Below, piece after piece: positions 53,415 through 64,000 of a stretch of DNA of 64,000 nucleotides. Position 1 is the first letter of the stretch. Every line of letters starts with the position of its first letter. A program made the translations under genes and the position numbers. The notes below the pieces were generated by a model. The model did no database searches. It had not been told where the DNA came from and saw nothing but the letters and a program-made list of their open reading frames with translations. This stretch comes from Dimorphilus gyrociliatus (Eukaryota > Annelida > Polychaeta > Dinophilidae). The DNA lies in contig CAJFCJ010000039.1 of assembly GCA_904063045.1 (NCBI GenBank), positions 1 through 64,000 of the forward strand, written 5' to 3'.

Positions 53415-54815
53415 TAATTGTATCATTATTATAATAATAGTTATTATCGTATATTAATGAATAAATTTTTGTTTCACGACCGACACAATTAGAACATGCA
53501 TCTAGAAAAAAAAATTTTTTTCTTTTCCAATAAATTAGAACATTGATTGTCGCTAAATTTGAAAGAAAAAAAAAGAAAAATATAATAAAATAAAGATTGT
53601 ATAGCAGGTAAAATATATAGCTACAAAATATAGCTAAACAGATCAAATATGGCATTTTTTTTGTACTAAGCAAGAACAAAAAAGAATTCAAAACAATTCA
53701 ATCTAACTTCATTTTTCACCTTTTTCTTATTTTTACTTTGTCAAAACTCCTTTCTCTTCCTCCTCCTCCTCCTCCTCTAAATTCTCTTAGTTTTAGGACA
53801 AAGGTAAATAGGCAAAAAAGGTAAAAGAGAAGCAAAACAAACAAAAAGAGGCAAAATTTGAAAAAATAATAATGAATAAAAAAAACAAGTTAAAGTATTC
53901 TTTTTACTGAGAATCAAATTGTTAAAAGGAACAAACTTATTTTGCCAAGAGCTGGCTGCTACAGGAATGTTTTTTATGTATTTTTTAATAAATTGTCCAT
54001 ATCTCAATTAGCTTTTCATTTAATCTATAATTATTAAAAAATCCTTATTGCTCAATTTAAGAGAGAGAAGGAGAGAGAGAGAGAGAGAGAAAGAAAGAGA
54101 AATATAAAAAACAAGAATGAGAGAAAGATTGACAGATAGATAGTTAGAGATGGAAGGAATTTTCTTTAACATTTTCTCATTCAATTTTCAGTTTTAAAAC
54201 TGCAAAAATACTTTTTTGTTTTTCCCTTATTGTAATTCTTATCATTAGAAAACAAAGAGAAAAAGAAAAAAGATTAAGAAAAAAGAAAATGCATACTAAA
54301 ACTCTCTCACTTCATCATCACTTTTAAAGAATTGTTTCTGCCTCAATAATTGATTATTGATAGTAGTATTGTTTGTTTGTTTCTTTTTTTTTCAACATTT
54401 TTTTAGACGCCTTCCGTTGACTAAAATAATATAGAAATTTTATTTCTTTTTAATAATTTTCTCCTTCATCGTCTCAATTATTTTTTTTAAAGAAAAACAT
54501 TGAAGAAATACGTTAAAGAAGAAGAAGTAGTAGAAGAAGAAGAAGAAGAAGAAGGAGGAGGAGTTGATGAATGATAATGAAGACGATAATAAAAAAAAAG
54601 GACGAGGATGAGGAGAAGAAGAACGAGAAAATTAATTAAAAAGAAACAAAATTAGGATAAAAAATATTGAGCTGAAGCTCCGGCTTACAACATTGTTATC
54701 ATAAATTGTTTTGTTCAAATATTTACAACGATAAACATAAACAACAAACAAAAATTTTCACATTGAGTATATTTCGTTGCTTGCTTCTTAGAATTTTCAT
54801 ATTTATTATTAATTA

Positions 54816-54819
<4 letters not shown>

Positions 54820-54855
<36 letters not shown>
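54820..54855. repeat. (AT)n microsatellite
   Basis: About 18 uninterrupted AT units, followed by TATAGA variants to about 54900. Confidence 0.9.
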
Positions 54856-54856
<1 letters not shown>

Positions 54857-54992
54857 TTAATATATATATAGATAGATATATAGATATATAGATATATATA
54901 ATTCAATTAACTACGCCAATTTTTTAACACTTTTTTCCATTTAAAATAAGCAATGTACAAACACGGCCTCGGCGGACCTATCACAAGCGACA

Positions 54993-55004
54993 GGTGGCGC
55001 CACC
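54993..55004. promoter_or_regulatory. CTCF-like motif 1, 12-bp palindrome GGTGGCGCCACC
   Basis: The sequence ACAGGTGGCGCCACCC matches the AGGTGGCGC core reported for insect CTCF and is a perfect palindrome, so it can be read on both strands. It stands in a short GC-rich island inside very AT-rich DNA. Binding is inferred from the motif only. Confidence 0.45.
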
Positions 55005-55053
55005 CACAATTTTTAACTAGTGCTGGGCAAGTTGGACGCTTCGGTGTGGCAGA

Positions 55054-55061
55054 TGGCGCCA
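55054..55061. promoter_or_regulatory. CTCF-like motif 2, CAGATGGCGCCAC
   Basis: A second TGGCGCCA core lies about 50 bases from the first, inside CAGATGGCGCCACAT. This again resembles the AGATGGCGC variant of the CTCF core. Two copies so close make chance less likely. Confidence 0.4.
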
Positions 55062-55968
55062 CATAATAGACAAAAACTGAGCGTTTTTCTCCAAATTTCT
55101 AATATATGTTAATTTTTTTTTTCAACAAGATATAAAATCTCTAAAAACGCGAAAGACAGTCATTTTACGAGGTTGTCCAGTTGAAAAAAACTAACAAATA
55201 AACCTTTCCTTTTCTTTCTTATACTTTTTTGTTTTTCTCTTTTTTGTACTTTTTTTTAATTTTCAATTTGTTTTCTAGTTTTTGCTTTTTTTTCACTTAA
55301 AAAAACATTTTCTACTTTCTATTTCGTTTTGTTTTTTCATCTTTTTCTTTATTTTTTAAAGAGTTTTTTTTTTCAACACTTGAAAAAAAAGATGAAAAAG
55401 CAAAAATGAATAATAAGGAGAAATAATAGTTTGAGAGAGATAAATAAGACAGAGAGAGAGAGAGAGATGGAAAAAGAAAATACTCTACAAACTAACTCAA
55501 TCGCTTACGTAATAACGCTTTCTGTCGTGTGAAAATTAATGTTTTAAGAAAAAAATACCAAACCAAGCTTATTTTGAAATGGAACATTTGTTTCGTGCTC
55601 TATTATTAATATGAATAATACATTCTAATTGAGAATTAATTAATGATATTAATAGTAGAATCAGTAGATAACGATAAGAAAATAACAATAATAATCATAA
55701 TGATAATAATTTAGAGCAATTAGTATGTTAGTGGAGTAAATAATTTCGTTTTAAAATGTTGCCTTGCAACCCTGGGCCGATTTTTCGGAGGACTGTCTTT
55801 GAGAATTTAGAGCTTTCAAACACTAAACAAAAAAAGGAACATAGACTCATCTGACTAGTTTTTCCGCCAAGATATCAAAAAATTCGTCAAATGCGGAATG
55901 TTAACGCGCACGACAAAAAGAAGAGAAAAATTGGACGGCGGGCGGGGCAGTTCGAAGTTCGACATGTT

Positions 55969-56150
55969 CTAGGCGTTTTTCGGAGTTTGAATCCAAGGGA
56001 ACGGAACGGCTTGAGCCAGGGCCGGATGTTGAATGAGCGTCGGGTGGGCGGCTAGAGTAACGGAGGGCGCAAGTTCGGCGTAAGCAGCCGCAAGAGGATG
56101 CGCCGTAGTCCATTCAAGACCCGGAAAAAAGCCAGCTCCTGCTAATTCCT
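55969..56150 (-). CDS. cpo: cpo last coding exon
   Basis: 182 nt encode [38 protein letters not shown] and a Pro/Ala-rich tail ending WIQTPKNA, then TAG. It is much richer in GC than its surroundings, typical of constrained coding sequence. The Ala/Leu/His composition matches the C-terminal part of cpo. Confidence 0.9.
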
Positions 56151-58277
56151 CTACAAAAGAGAGAAAACGGGAGAAAGAAGAGAAAAATATAAATTAGAAA
56201 ATCTTTATTAAGCGTAATAATCTAAATTAATTAATTATTTTTTTTTCCATTTTTTGCCTCAATATTTAATTAAAAAAGGCAGAGAAAAAATGGAGAACAA
56301 TGAATAATAGAGGGAGAATAATTTCCTAATCATATACATAAAAAAGGAAAAGGATGAATAGAACTAGAAGGGGGATAATCTTTCATTTCTGAATATTTCA
56401 AGCTTTTTCCTTTTCTAGCTCGGCTAATTTGCCCTCTCTTTTCTCTTTCATTTCATTCTATTTATCCATCTATCTATCTATCTATCTATCTGCCTGTCTA
56501 TCATACCCTCTCTTTTCTATCGATTCTTACATCATTCAGCACAAATTAAAGAGACCACGTATCTGCTGCTTCACATGAATATTTATCAGCTTTGAAGTCG
56601 AACTCAAGCGAAGTGATAAATAAGCCTAATAACGGTTGGATGCACTAGAAAATCTGCATTCTTTATTAATATTCCTTTATACTGTAAGTACTAGTGCTGT
56701 TTGCATGTACATGAGCAAAGGTAAAAAGGGACTTTGACGTCATGAAAATAATCTAATGATGTACTTACGCCCCGTTAAGGGATGGAAAAGAGCGGTGGGA
56801 TGAGTAGCTGCAGGTTGGGGCGACTGTTGTTTAGGTTTCGTCACTTTCGTATTAGATTTCGCAAATTCTAAGCGCAGTGTTTGCGGTAGATCCGGATCGA
56901 ATCGGACTCCTTGAAGATCTTGTTTCGCCGCTTCTGCCAATATTCGCGACGCGAATGTCACAAAACCGACTGGCTGTTGGAAGAAATTAAAGAATAAAGA
57001 AGCCAATCGATTATAATAATTAATATAGATTTAATAATTAAAATTATCTTTAGAGTCTAAACAGGTTCGATTGAATAGAAAAAACAAAATAATGATTGAA
57101 TAAATAAATGAATAAGATGATAGAGAGATAAGAGGAGTGATAAAAAAAAATAAAACAATATATAGAAGGTTTCCAACTACTCGAATTATGAAAATCACAT
57201 AAAAGACAAGAAAAGGGGAAAAGAAAACTTTTCTTCTCTTCCATTGCGACGCTTTCCTACACGATTGATAGGAAAAGAGCGTAACTATCTTAACAGATAT
57301 TGGCCGTTTAACTTTTTCTTTTCTCCTCTTAATATGGATTAATTTAATTCATTTTGTCTATTCTAATTACAACAAATAGACATAGAGATGTGAAATCTCT
57401 TTTCTTCTCTTTTCTCTTCTCTTACTAGGATATTTCTTTGGTCTTTGCTAATAGCGATAACACTTTGTTTGTTTGTTTGCTTACTTTATACAAAGCGAGC
57501 GAGAGACGCAGTGAGTGAGAGGCAGCGACAGAGACAAAGAGATAGAGAGCGTCGCTCGGCAAAGAGAGAGAAAAAGGATACATGATAAAATTATTCTCTC
57601 AAATGGTATTTGCTACTAGTAGAGAACCCAATAAATATCTTACCAATCAATACAGCGTTGGTATACACTCTGTAACATACTTTAGTATTTACGAGTAGAC
57701 GCTGTATTCTCTCTGTAAATTACTGTTTAATGTATAAACTAGTAGGGGTGTCTCTTTTAAAGCTCTATTCGCTTAGGATTACAAGATTCGTTATAAATTA
57801 AGTCGACACAGGTGTATTGGCATAAAAGTCTATTTGTTTTTTTCCTCTTTATTAGTCTAGTAGATGGATTGACGAACGAGTAATTGGAAACCCTCTTTTT
57901 TTTGTGGTGATTCGGAAAAAATTCTTGAAATGTGAGAAAAAATCACTTCTAGGAAGAATTTTACCGGCAACTGGTGTTAATGTGGAATTTTTTGCACACC
58001 ATGAATATGGAGAAAAGGGAAAAAAAAAAGCACTTCAGTCAAAAGAGAACTTTGAAAATTTTATAAATAGGCCTATTTTCCTGCTTTGATAATAATAGTA
58101 ATAATAACAGTAATAATAAATAATAAAAATGATGATAATAGTATTATAGTATTAGTGAAATAGAAAGAGCGATAAGTAGCGTAGGAAAAATAATAAACTA
58201 AATGATATAAATAACTCGAGTATTAATATCTATTTATAGATTTTCATGTATACATATACAGTATACAGTCTATATAG

Positions 58278-58311
<34 letters not shown>

Positions 58312-61300
58312 CACCCTTATTTATATCATTCACTTTATGATGATGCTTGGAAAAAGATAGAAAGGAAAAATGCTCTTCTTCTACAAAATTTAAGTGAACC
58401 ACTGCAAAAAAAATAGCATAACAAGATATAAATTTTAATTACAGTTGATTATGTTCATGCATCATCAACTGTTTATGCCCAAAGCATGAGAAAAACATGA
58501 GAGTTTATATAAATCTCTACAACGATATATATATATATATATATAGTTGTATATTGGTTGATATATATTTTAAAATATCAAGGAAAAACCATCAAGATAC
58601 AGTATTGAAATAGGAGGTAGAAGAAGAAGGAAGAGGAGCAGTAGAAGAAGAAGAAGAAAGAGATAAAGGAAGAGAAAATAAAGATGAAAATGAAGAATAA
58701 TTAATAAATGAATAAATAAAAGTTTTACACTCTTAGTGATTTATTATTGAAAATATCATTTGCTTTAATGTTTTCTTTGATTGGATAATTTTTGAAAAAA
58801 GATTATAATGAAATTCTTATTTTGTTTAGTTTTTTGTTTTTTGGAATGGGGAAAGGGAGTTTTTTGTTAATATTCTCAAATTTTACCGTCTGTTGGAAAA
58901 TGTTTGTTTGGTTTGTTTTTTGGTTTTTTTTGTGGTTGGAATGAGGATTTTATGAAAAAAAAAAGAAAAAACAAACATAAGTATATTCTAATTCAGAATG
59001 TTTTTTTTTAGTTAAAAAAATTGCCGCTAAAAGGCAGCACAAGTTCCTTTTGGAGAGTTTAAGGGATAAAAGTCGTTCAACAATCTTATCTAGTTGTTTT
59101 CGTCTTATGTTTCTGTTTTATATGGGAATACTTATAAATGTACGTACTATATACTCAGTACAGATTTCTCACTCGCATTATCATTGTTTGTTTCGGCTGA
59201 ATTGAGACAAACATTTTCCATTAATAAAGAGTAGGGAAGCGTCGATACTGTAATGCATTGAGCGTCTATTAATATGAAATAATTACATCTTCCAATCAAA
59301 CGCTCTCCGTCAGTAAATAGATGGGTTTTTTAAGCTCCGATATATTATTATTCTTTTCCTCTTTCTCTCAATCTTTCTCGTTGAATTATAGAGTGTATAG
59401 ATGATAAAAATAAATAGAATGGCTTAGCATCAACGTTGGATAAGATTGTCATTTCAGAAAAATGAAAAAATACATTGCTAGACTACTTTTATCCCTTTCC
59501 AACCCCTCCTCTTTCTTACTACTACTCGGAAACAATCAACTTACTGATGTATTCTTTCCATTTTTGCCAGTCACTTTAAGCAGCGATCCTTCGTAACCCT
59601 GAAAAACAAAGCATGGTTGCCATGGTGATGCCACTGCACTCTGTGATACGGCTCATGCACACAATTCTTCTATATTAATTAGATATTGAATTTTTTTGCA
59701 TGCACAGCATTGAGAAGAAAAAGAAGCTTGAATGCGTAAAAAAGGTACAAATTCTTTGTACTGTTACTATTATATAAATAAACTTATGCTAAGATACGAA
59801 TTTATGAATATTCTTATTGTTTTCTTTATTTAAAAATTTTCATTGATGATAATAAGAATAATGATAATAATAAGATACTTTTCATTAAAGATAAAGATAA
59901 ACTTACACATTGCTTAGTTTTCACTTGACTTATGGTTTTTAACAAGGAATTTTCGTAGCCCTGATTGTTGGTTTTCAATAGATTAACATGAAAAGTTGGC
60001 GGAAAGAGAGAGAGAGAGAGAGAAAAAAAGAGAAAATAAAAATAAATCTCTTGTATTTTTTTTGGAGAGAAGAGAGAAAAAAAAGATAAAAAAAAGTCAT
60101 TTTTTTTCTCTTTTTTTTCATTTTTCTTTTATTTTCTCTTTTAATCTCATAGTTTTTTCTTCTTCTTCTCTTTCTTTCTTTTTTTCTTCTTCTTAATTTT
60201 TATTTTCCTCCAAGCAAAAAGAAAGAATGAGAAAGACAGAAAGATTGACAAGAACAGCAGTTTTCTATAGCCTACTATTCTCTTCTCTTCTCTTCTCAGT
60301 AATTTTATATATATATGTATATATATATCCCTAACCCTCATAAAAAATATCAGAAAGAACTGTGGAAAACGAGGAAAAAGATAAATAAATAAAGAAGAAG
60401 AAGAAGAAGAAGAAGAGGAAATTCCAATTTTATCCTCTTCTTCCTCTAGTTCTTATCATAATTAGTTTGAAAGTTTTCCTCTTTACTAATCTATTTTATT
60501 TCCTCATTTTTCTATTAATTTAATTAAAAAAAAAATTGCTTTATGATAATAACCACTCATTCATACTTGAAGACACGTTTTACAAATAAAAAAAATCGTG
60601 TTTGTCTATTAATAGAAGGTAATAAATTACTGGCCCTTTCGCCTTACAAACCCTCTCCCCCCTCCCTCCCTCTCTAAAGCTCTACTATTCTAGCCCTACC
60701 ATTAACAACTAAACGACCAATGAAACAAACCTTATCGAGTCAAGCTTGACTACTGTAATTACTCCATTAAATTGTCCAATCAGTAAAAATTGTTTTTTTT
60801 AAGACTTAAATACACTATACTTGCTTAAAACAACTAATTTGACCTTTTGTATGGAGCTAAACAACTGCTCTCCTTCAACAAACTAATTAGATGAACATAT
60901 TGCAATAGCTTTCTCTCTCTACCAAGAACAAAAAAAAATTGACGGAATTAACTAACGTCATTATTCGTTTATATAAAACATCTAGATTGTAACGTTATTC
61001 TAATAGGGAGAAAAAAAATAACGTATGAATAACAATCTGCTGGAGAGCTTTTATTATTTTGTTACATGGACGATAAATGATACATAACGCCTTATTAATT
61101 TTTTTTTCTTTCAATTTTCTCTTTTCTCTTTAATGCTATAAGGTTTACCTTTTGGTCGTTTAGAATGTTCGGATACAATTTATTCGCTTCAAATATATAT
61201 ATATATATATATATCTGGATGGATTGGCTAGCTAAAACGGACTTAAGCCTATATACAAACGCGAATAAAATCGAACAGCTGCGATAAATACCTTGTAAGA

Positions 61301-61369
61301 TCTAAATAGTAGGTATAATTCCCTCGGTTTTGCATCCATCGGCAGGCCGCTTACGAACAGAGTTCTAAC
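55969..61369 (-). CDS. cpo: couch potato/RBPMS-family RNA-binding protein, 5' exon(s) not found
   Basis: Four coding exons join in frame: 61369-61292, one of two alternative exons (59960-59907 or 59598-59545), 56973-56769 and 56150-55969. They give 172 residues plus stop. The single RRM has RNP2 as LFVSGLP and RNP1 as PVGFVTF, with the family stretches [31 protein letters not shown] and [10 protein letters not shown]. The C-terminal part ([17 protein letters not shown]) also matches cpo/RBPMS. These proteins dimerise and bind tandem CAC motifs in pre-mRNA and 3' UTRs; in flies cpo acts in the nervous system. The first exon starts at V of VRTLFVSG; in relatives a low-complexity N-terminus precedes it, and I could not place it between 61.4 and 64 kb. 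Confidence 0.92.
56151..56768 (-). other. last cpo intron
   Basis: 618 bp of AT-rich sequence with an ATCT microsatellite at 56468-56491. No other features seen. Confidence 0.7.
56769..56973 (-). CDS. cpo: cpo exon with RNP1 and RRM end
   Basis: 205 nt encode [37 protein letters not shown], then [19 protein letters not shown] and [11 protein letters not shown]. It starts in phase 0 (CAG|CCA) and ends in phase 1 (GGG C|GTAAGT). Key RNP1 aromatics are present. Confidence 0.93.
56974..59544 (-). other. long cpo intron downstream of the alternative exons
   Basis: 2.57 kb with no coding signal. It contains a purine-rich GAGA-type stretch (57486-57570), an AT microsatellite (58277-58304), GAA repeats near 58618-58665, and a 9-bp inverted repeat at 57650-57658 and 57699-57707. 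Confidence 0.65.
58277..58304. repeat. (AT)n microsatellite
   Basis: About 14 AT units inside the long cpo intron. Confidence 0.85.
59545..59598 (-). CDS. cpo: cpo alternative exon, version 2 (canonical)
   Basis: 54 nt encode [18 protein letters not shown], with acceptor TTTTTCAG and donor TCA|GTAAGT, phase 0 on both sides. This is very close to the fly cpo sequence at this position, so it is the conserved version. It encodes RRM beta2 and the beta2-beta3 loop. Confidence 0.9.
59654..59704 (-). promoter_or_regulatory. two UGCAUG splicing motifs between the cpo alternative exons
   Basis: On the transcribed strand TGCATG occurs at 59704-59699 and 59659-59654, about 100 and 56 nt upstream of the canonical exon. 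UGCAUG is the known RBFOX-family site and is conserved across animals. Two copies in a 308-nt intron are unlikely by chance. Confidence 0.5.
59907..59960 (-). CDS. cpo: cpo alternative exon, version 1
   Basis: 54 nt encode [18 protein letters not shown], with acceptor ATCAG and donor TGT|GTAAGT, phase 0 on both sides. It lies first in transcript order and aligns without gaps with the second version (about half the residues identical). Joining to PVGFVTF in the next exon restores the RRM. Confidence 0.8.
59961..61291 (-). other. cpo intron upstream of the alternative exons
   Basis: 1.33 kb, low complexity: a GA run near 60005-60022, poly-T/TTC tracts near 60050-60200, GAA repeats near 60392-60418 and an AT microsatellite at 61192-61213. 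No other features seen. Confidence 0.65.
61292..61369 (-). CDS. cpo: cpo exon with RRM beta1-alpha1 (RNP2)
   Basis: 78 nt encode [18 protein letters not shown] and LYLLFRSYK. Both ends are phase 0, with acceptor TTTCAG and donor AAG|GTATTT. It holds RNP2 and the first helix of the RRM. Confidence 0.92.
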
Positions 61370-61433
61370 CTGAAATTAATTAAATATTAATTAGAAGTGG
61401 ATACTTGTTATGTATGTATTTATATCTCTCTTC

Positions 61434-61459
61434 CTCTCTCTCTCTCTCTCTCTCTCTCT
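61434..61459. repeat. (TC)n microsatellite
   Basis: About 12 TC units in the cpo upstream intron or flank. Confidence 0.85.
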
Positions 61460-61701
61460 TTGTGTCTTTTTTTAAGATATTTAATTCCAACAGAATGTTC
61501 AAAAGTTAACAAGTAACACGAAAAATAGACTTGACAATTTCTTAGAATATCTATACTTTCACTTTTTATACTTTTCCATTCTAAAGTCAAATTTGAATGT
61601 GTATTAATGTATACGTCCTCACACACATACATACATACTTCATGCATTCATATAGACCATTTATACTATATATATATAGCATATATTATGCATACACAGA
61701 C

Positions 61702-61723
61702 GCACACACACACACACACACAC
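61702..61723. repeat. (CA)n microsatellite
   Basis: About 10 CA units. Confidence 0.85.
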
Positions 61724-63280
61724 TCTGAACATTGCCTGTAAAGTTTTTACGTAAAATATACTACTGCAATTTACAGTTAGTTTTACATTAATAGTTGACA
61801 GAGTTACGATTTATTTGCTACAAGTTGGAAGGTACACAGCTCACAGCATACAATAGTTAGGGAAACATTTATTGGGAAGAGAGGGAAAAAACTCTACAGG
61901 AATATATTTTCGACCACCCGTTGCTATTACTGTTAGGTTCTTGTCGAATTACGGATTCGTAATTGTAGTCACGTGGCGTGATGTCTGATAAATTGTGTGT
62001 AAAGAGCGGAAAGGGCGTGGAGAGGTGTTTTTTTGGCAGTGTTTGTTTCGGTTTCGGTTCAGATTGTACCAAAATCTCCTTTACATTTAGAATTTCTTTA
62101 TTTTTTTTTAAAAAAAAAAACTTCAAATAGATTATTCTTTATTCTAACTGTTCTCAATTTCTTAAAAAAGTTGCCTCAAAAATTCCTTTTTCTTTCCTCT
62201 TTCGTCATTTTACTTGTTTCTTTCTCTTTTTTCTTTCCTTTTCTCTTTTTACCTGGTCTCCAGGTTGGATCATTTACAGTATATACAAGTATATATATAG
62301 TACAGTCTCTCTCTTTTTTTCTTTCTCTCTCTCTCTCTCTTGTCTGTCTATCTCTCAAATCGCTAATACTGTAAATAATCTTATCACTTCTTTCCTCTCT
62401 GCTCTCATTAATAGCAATTATTAAATCAAATAAAAAACGTGAATCGAAATTGAGATATTGTTAGTATTTTCAATTGACCTGTACTTTGCAATTACTGACC
62501 AGGTAAATGTCAATTCTATCAAATTACCATGATTTCTGCTCCCTTTAAATTCAGGTCAGTGACATGACTAATAATCAGTATATCGTATGAGAAATTATAA
62601 CCTCTCCAACTATATCTACGAAATATAGTGCTTATATTGCAATATACGCCAATATAGAATCTATACGTGTAGAGTATATATACTGCATGTAAATTTTTTA
62701 CAGGTGAGAAACAAGCAAACGTTGAAGCACCGAGGTTGTAAGTGAATTATATAAAAGTGTCACTAAGCACGCAAAATTGCGTTGCCCTATAGATAATTAT
62801 TATTCGGAATGTCTGGAATTATATTGAAAATCTTATACTGCTTAACAGGAAATCTGAGCTCGTGACAAACATTATGAAAATTAAGATCGGACTTTATTAA
62901 ATAAGCCTTCTGTAATTTAAAAATCTTCGTTACTAGCAATTTCAACATTCCCTTTTCAAAAATAAAACAAATATTTACAAAAATTCCTTAGTAATGATAA
63001 AAAATGCAAATTAGGCCTATTGAGCTGGTAATTTTGTCATCAAAAGTATTTTGTATACTTAAATATTGCATTTAATGCTTTTGGATGCTTGCCCTGTGGA
63101 AAAAAGCTATTAAATATAGGGGATTATCTTTATCCGTACCAGTTATTTCTTTTTTGCCTTCGCTCCTTTCTTTTACTTTAGCATGTTCCATTTTCCCCCC
63201 TATTCTTCCGATTCGAAATAATTTTTCATAACATTGATAAGCCTCTCTCTGTGTCTCACGCTCTCTGTGTGTGACTCTCG

Positions 63281-63304
63281 CTCTCTCTCTCTCTCTCTCT
63301 CTCT
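63281..63304. repeat. (CT)n microsatellite
   Basis: About 12 CT units preceded by CTCTGTGTGTGA-type sequence. Confidence 0.85.
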
Positions 63305-64000
63305 TTTCCCTACCTCCCCTCGCCTAAGTCAGTCTATTTATATACTTAAAATAGTATTTATTTTACAAGGAGCAGTTTTTATAAGAATATTGATCGACTC
63401 TATTATAGAGGGATAATGATAAATTAAAAGTTAAAAGGAAAACTGTAAACTCTGTTTTATAATTGATAGATATAATCTTAATTAAGTTTGAAGGTAATAT
63501 TTTGACATACTCTAGATATGGAATAGACAAATCTATCTATTTATCTATCTATCTATGAACTATGCATATTTCTTAGAAACGAAAAGTGATTAAAAGGGCG
63601 ATTCTCTTTCTTTCAGACTAAATCAAAGTAAATTTGTACAGGTAAGTGTTATATATATATCTTTATGCTAATATATATATATAGATATATATTAGTATAT
63701 TTGTAGTTTATTTATATATACAACCGCCTTAATTATATTTAATTGTGTCGAGTATATTAATGATGTTACATAGGCCAACTATATGAAAACAATGATGATA
63801 TGACGCAATAGACTCTAATAGGGTATATATGCACATCAAACGATATATACAACGTATATATATGGTTAGTACGGAAAATAAATAGACGAAAAGAGCCATT
63901 GACGTGTATACATGTGATACTTATTTCTTAATGAATGCATACAAGCTGTAAAGAAGGCGAGAATGGAGAAATTATTTGGTTTCGTGGAGTGTAAACAAAA

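Larger units (their letters stand above)
53415..55968. other. convergent intergenic region, low complexity
   Basis: This lies between the 3' ends of the GPCR and cpo genes and probably includes the cpo 3' UTR. It contains GA-rich runs near 54061-54110, GAA repeats near 54524-54560, an AT microsatellite at 54820-54855 and poly-T/poly-A stretches near 55220-55390. The only GC-rich part is 54960-55070, listed separately. No ORF with protein-like composition was found. Confidence 0.6.
61370..64000. other. upstream region of cpo, no gene established
   Basis: The region contains CT microsatellites (61434-61459, about 62324-62340, 63281-63304), a CA run (61702-61723) and many short AT runs. The short ORFs here are built from those repeats. 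Missing 5' cpo exon(s) may lie here or beyond the right edge. Two short plus-strand stretches with good splice signals are listed under findings. Confidence 0.55.

Noticed and set aside
53407-53691. Minus-strand 94-codon hydrophobic frame downstream of the GPCR
   Set aside because: Phe/Tyr/Leu-rich content comes from AT-rich sequence, with no start context, splice partner or recognisable domain.
61869-62126. Minus-strand 85-codon frame upstream of cpo as a possible 5' cpo exon
   Set aside because: Its sequence is not like the known cpo N-terminus, and I see no donor in the phase needed to join VRTLFVSG.
62176-62358. Minus-strand frame with RERERER and KKRKGKKKE
   Set aside because: It is a translated CT/TC microsatellite and poly-pyrimidine tract.

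Overview
The window is animal nuclear DNA. It is AT-rich, with spliceosomal introns (GT-AG, often 45-300 bp), many microsatellites, and three protein-coding genes whose domains occur only in animals. The RNA-binding gene matches the protostome couch potato (cpo) form of the RBPMS family. With a SCO-spondin/mucin-type giant secreted protein and a compact gene layout, this suggests a small-genome protostome, most likely a spiralian such as an annelid. That last step is inference.

Region 1 (about 50,660 down to 1, minus strand, running off the left edge) is one giant gene. It starts with a signal peptide, then an EMI-like domain, an EGF-like module and a Cys-rich module. Three von Willebrand D assemblies (VWD-C8-TIL) and four LDL-receptor class A repeats follow. 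This is the N-terminal plan of SCO-spondin and gel-forming mucins. Next come nine diverged copies of a roughly 140-residue two-cysteine beta-rich module that I cannot assign to a named family. They are joined by Thr-rich linkers and each is split by internal phase-0 introns. From 37,852 to position 1 the same module, now without an internal intron, is amplified as an A-exon/B-exon dimer 26 times. Each exon carries a Thr-Thr-Thr-Gly linker, and every exon is bounded by phase-1 introns. Summing exons, the window alone encodes roughly 14,000 residues, and the 3' end is not reached. Exons and introns of the central copies are almost identical, so the array is recent or homogenised. About half the units carry small deletions typical of noisy long-read consensus rather than real pseudogenes.

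Region 2 (51,930-53,372, plus strand) is a five-exon rhodopsin-class GPCR of 313 residues, divergent from the giant gene, with FRY in place of DRY.

Region 3 (55,969-61,369, minus strand, 5' end not found) is a cpo/RBPMS RNA-binding protein. It contains a clear pair of 54-nt alternative exons that swap 18 residues inside the RRM, with two UGCAUG (RBFOX-type) motifs in the intron between them. The GPCR and cpo genes converge. The spacer between them is low-complexity except for a GC-rich island with two CTCF-like motifs. The rest (61.4-64 kb and the long introns) is microsatellite-rich sequence with no gene I can support.

All exon borders were read by eye from splice consensus, reading frame and phase. 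They should be accurate to a base or so in intact copies and less certain in damaged ones.
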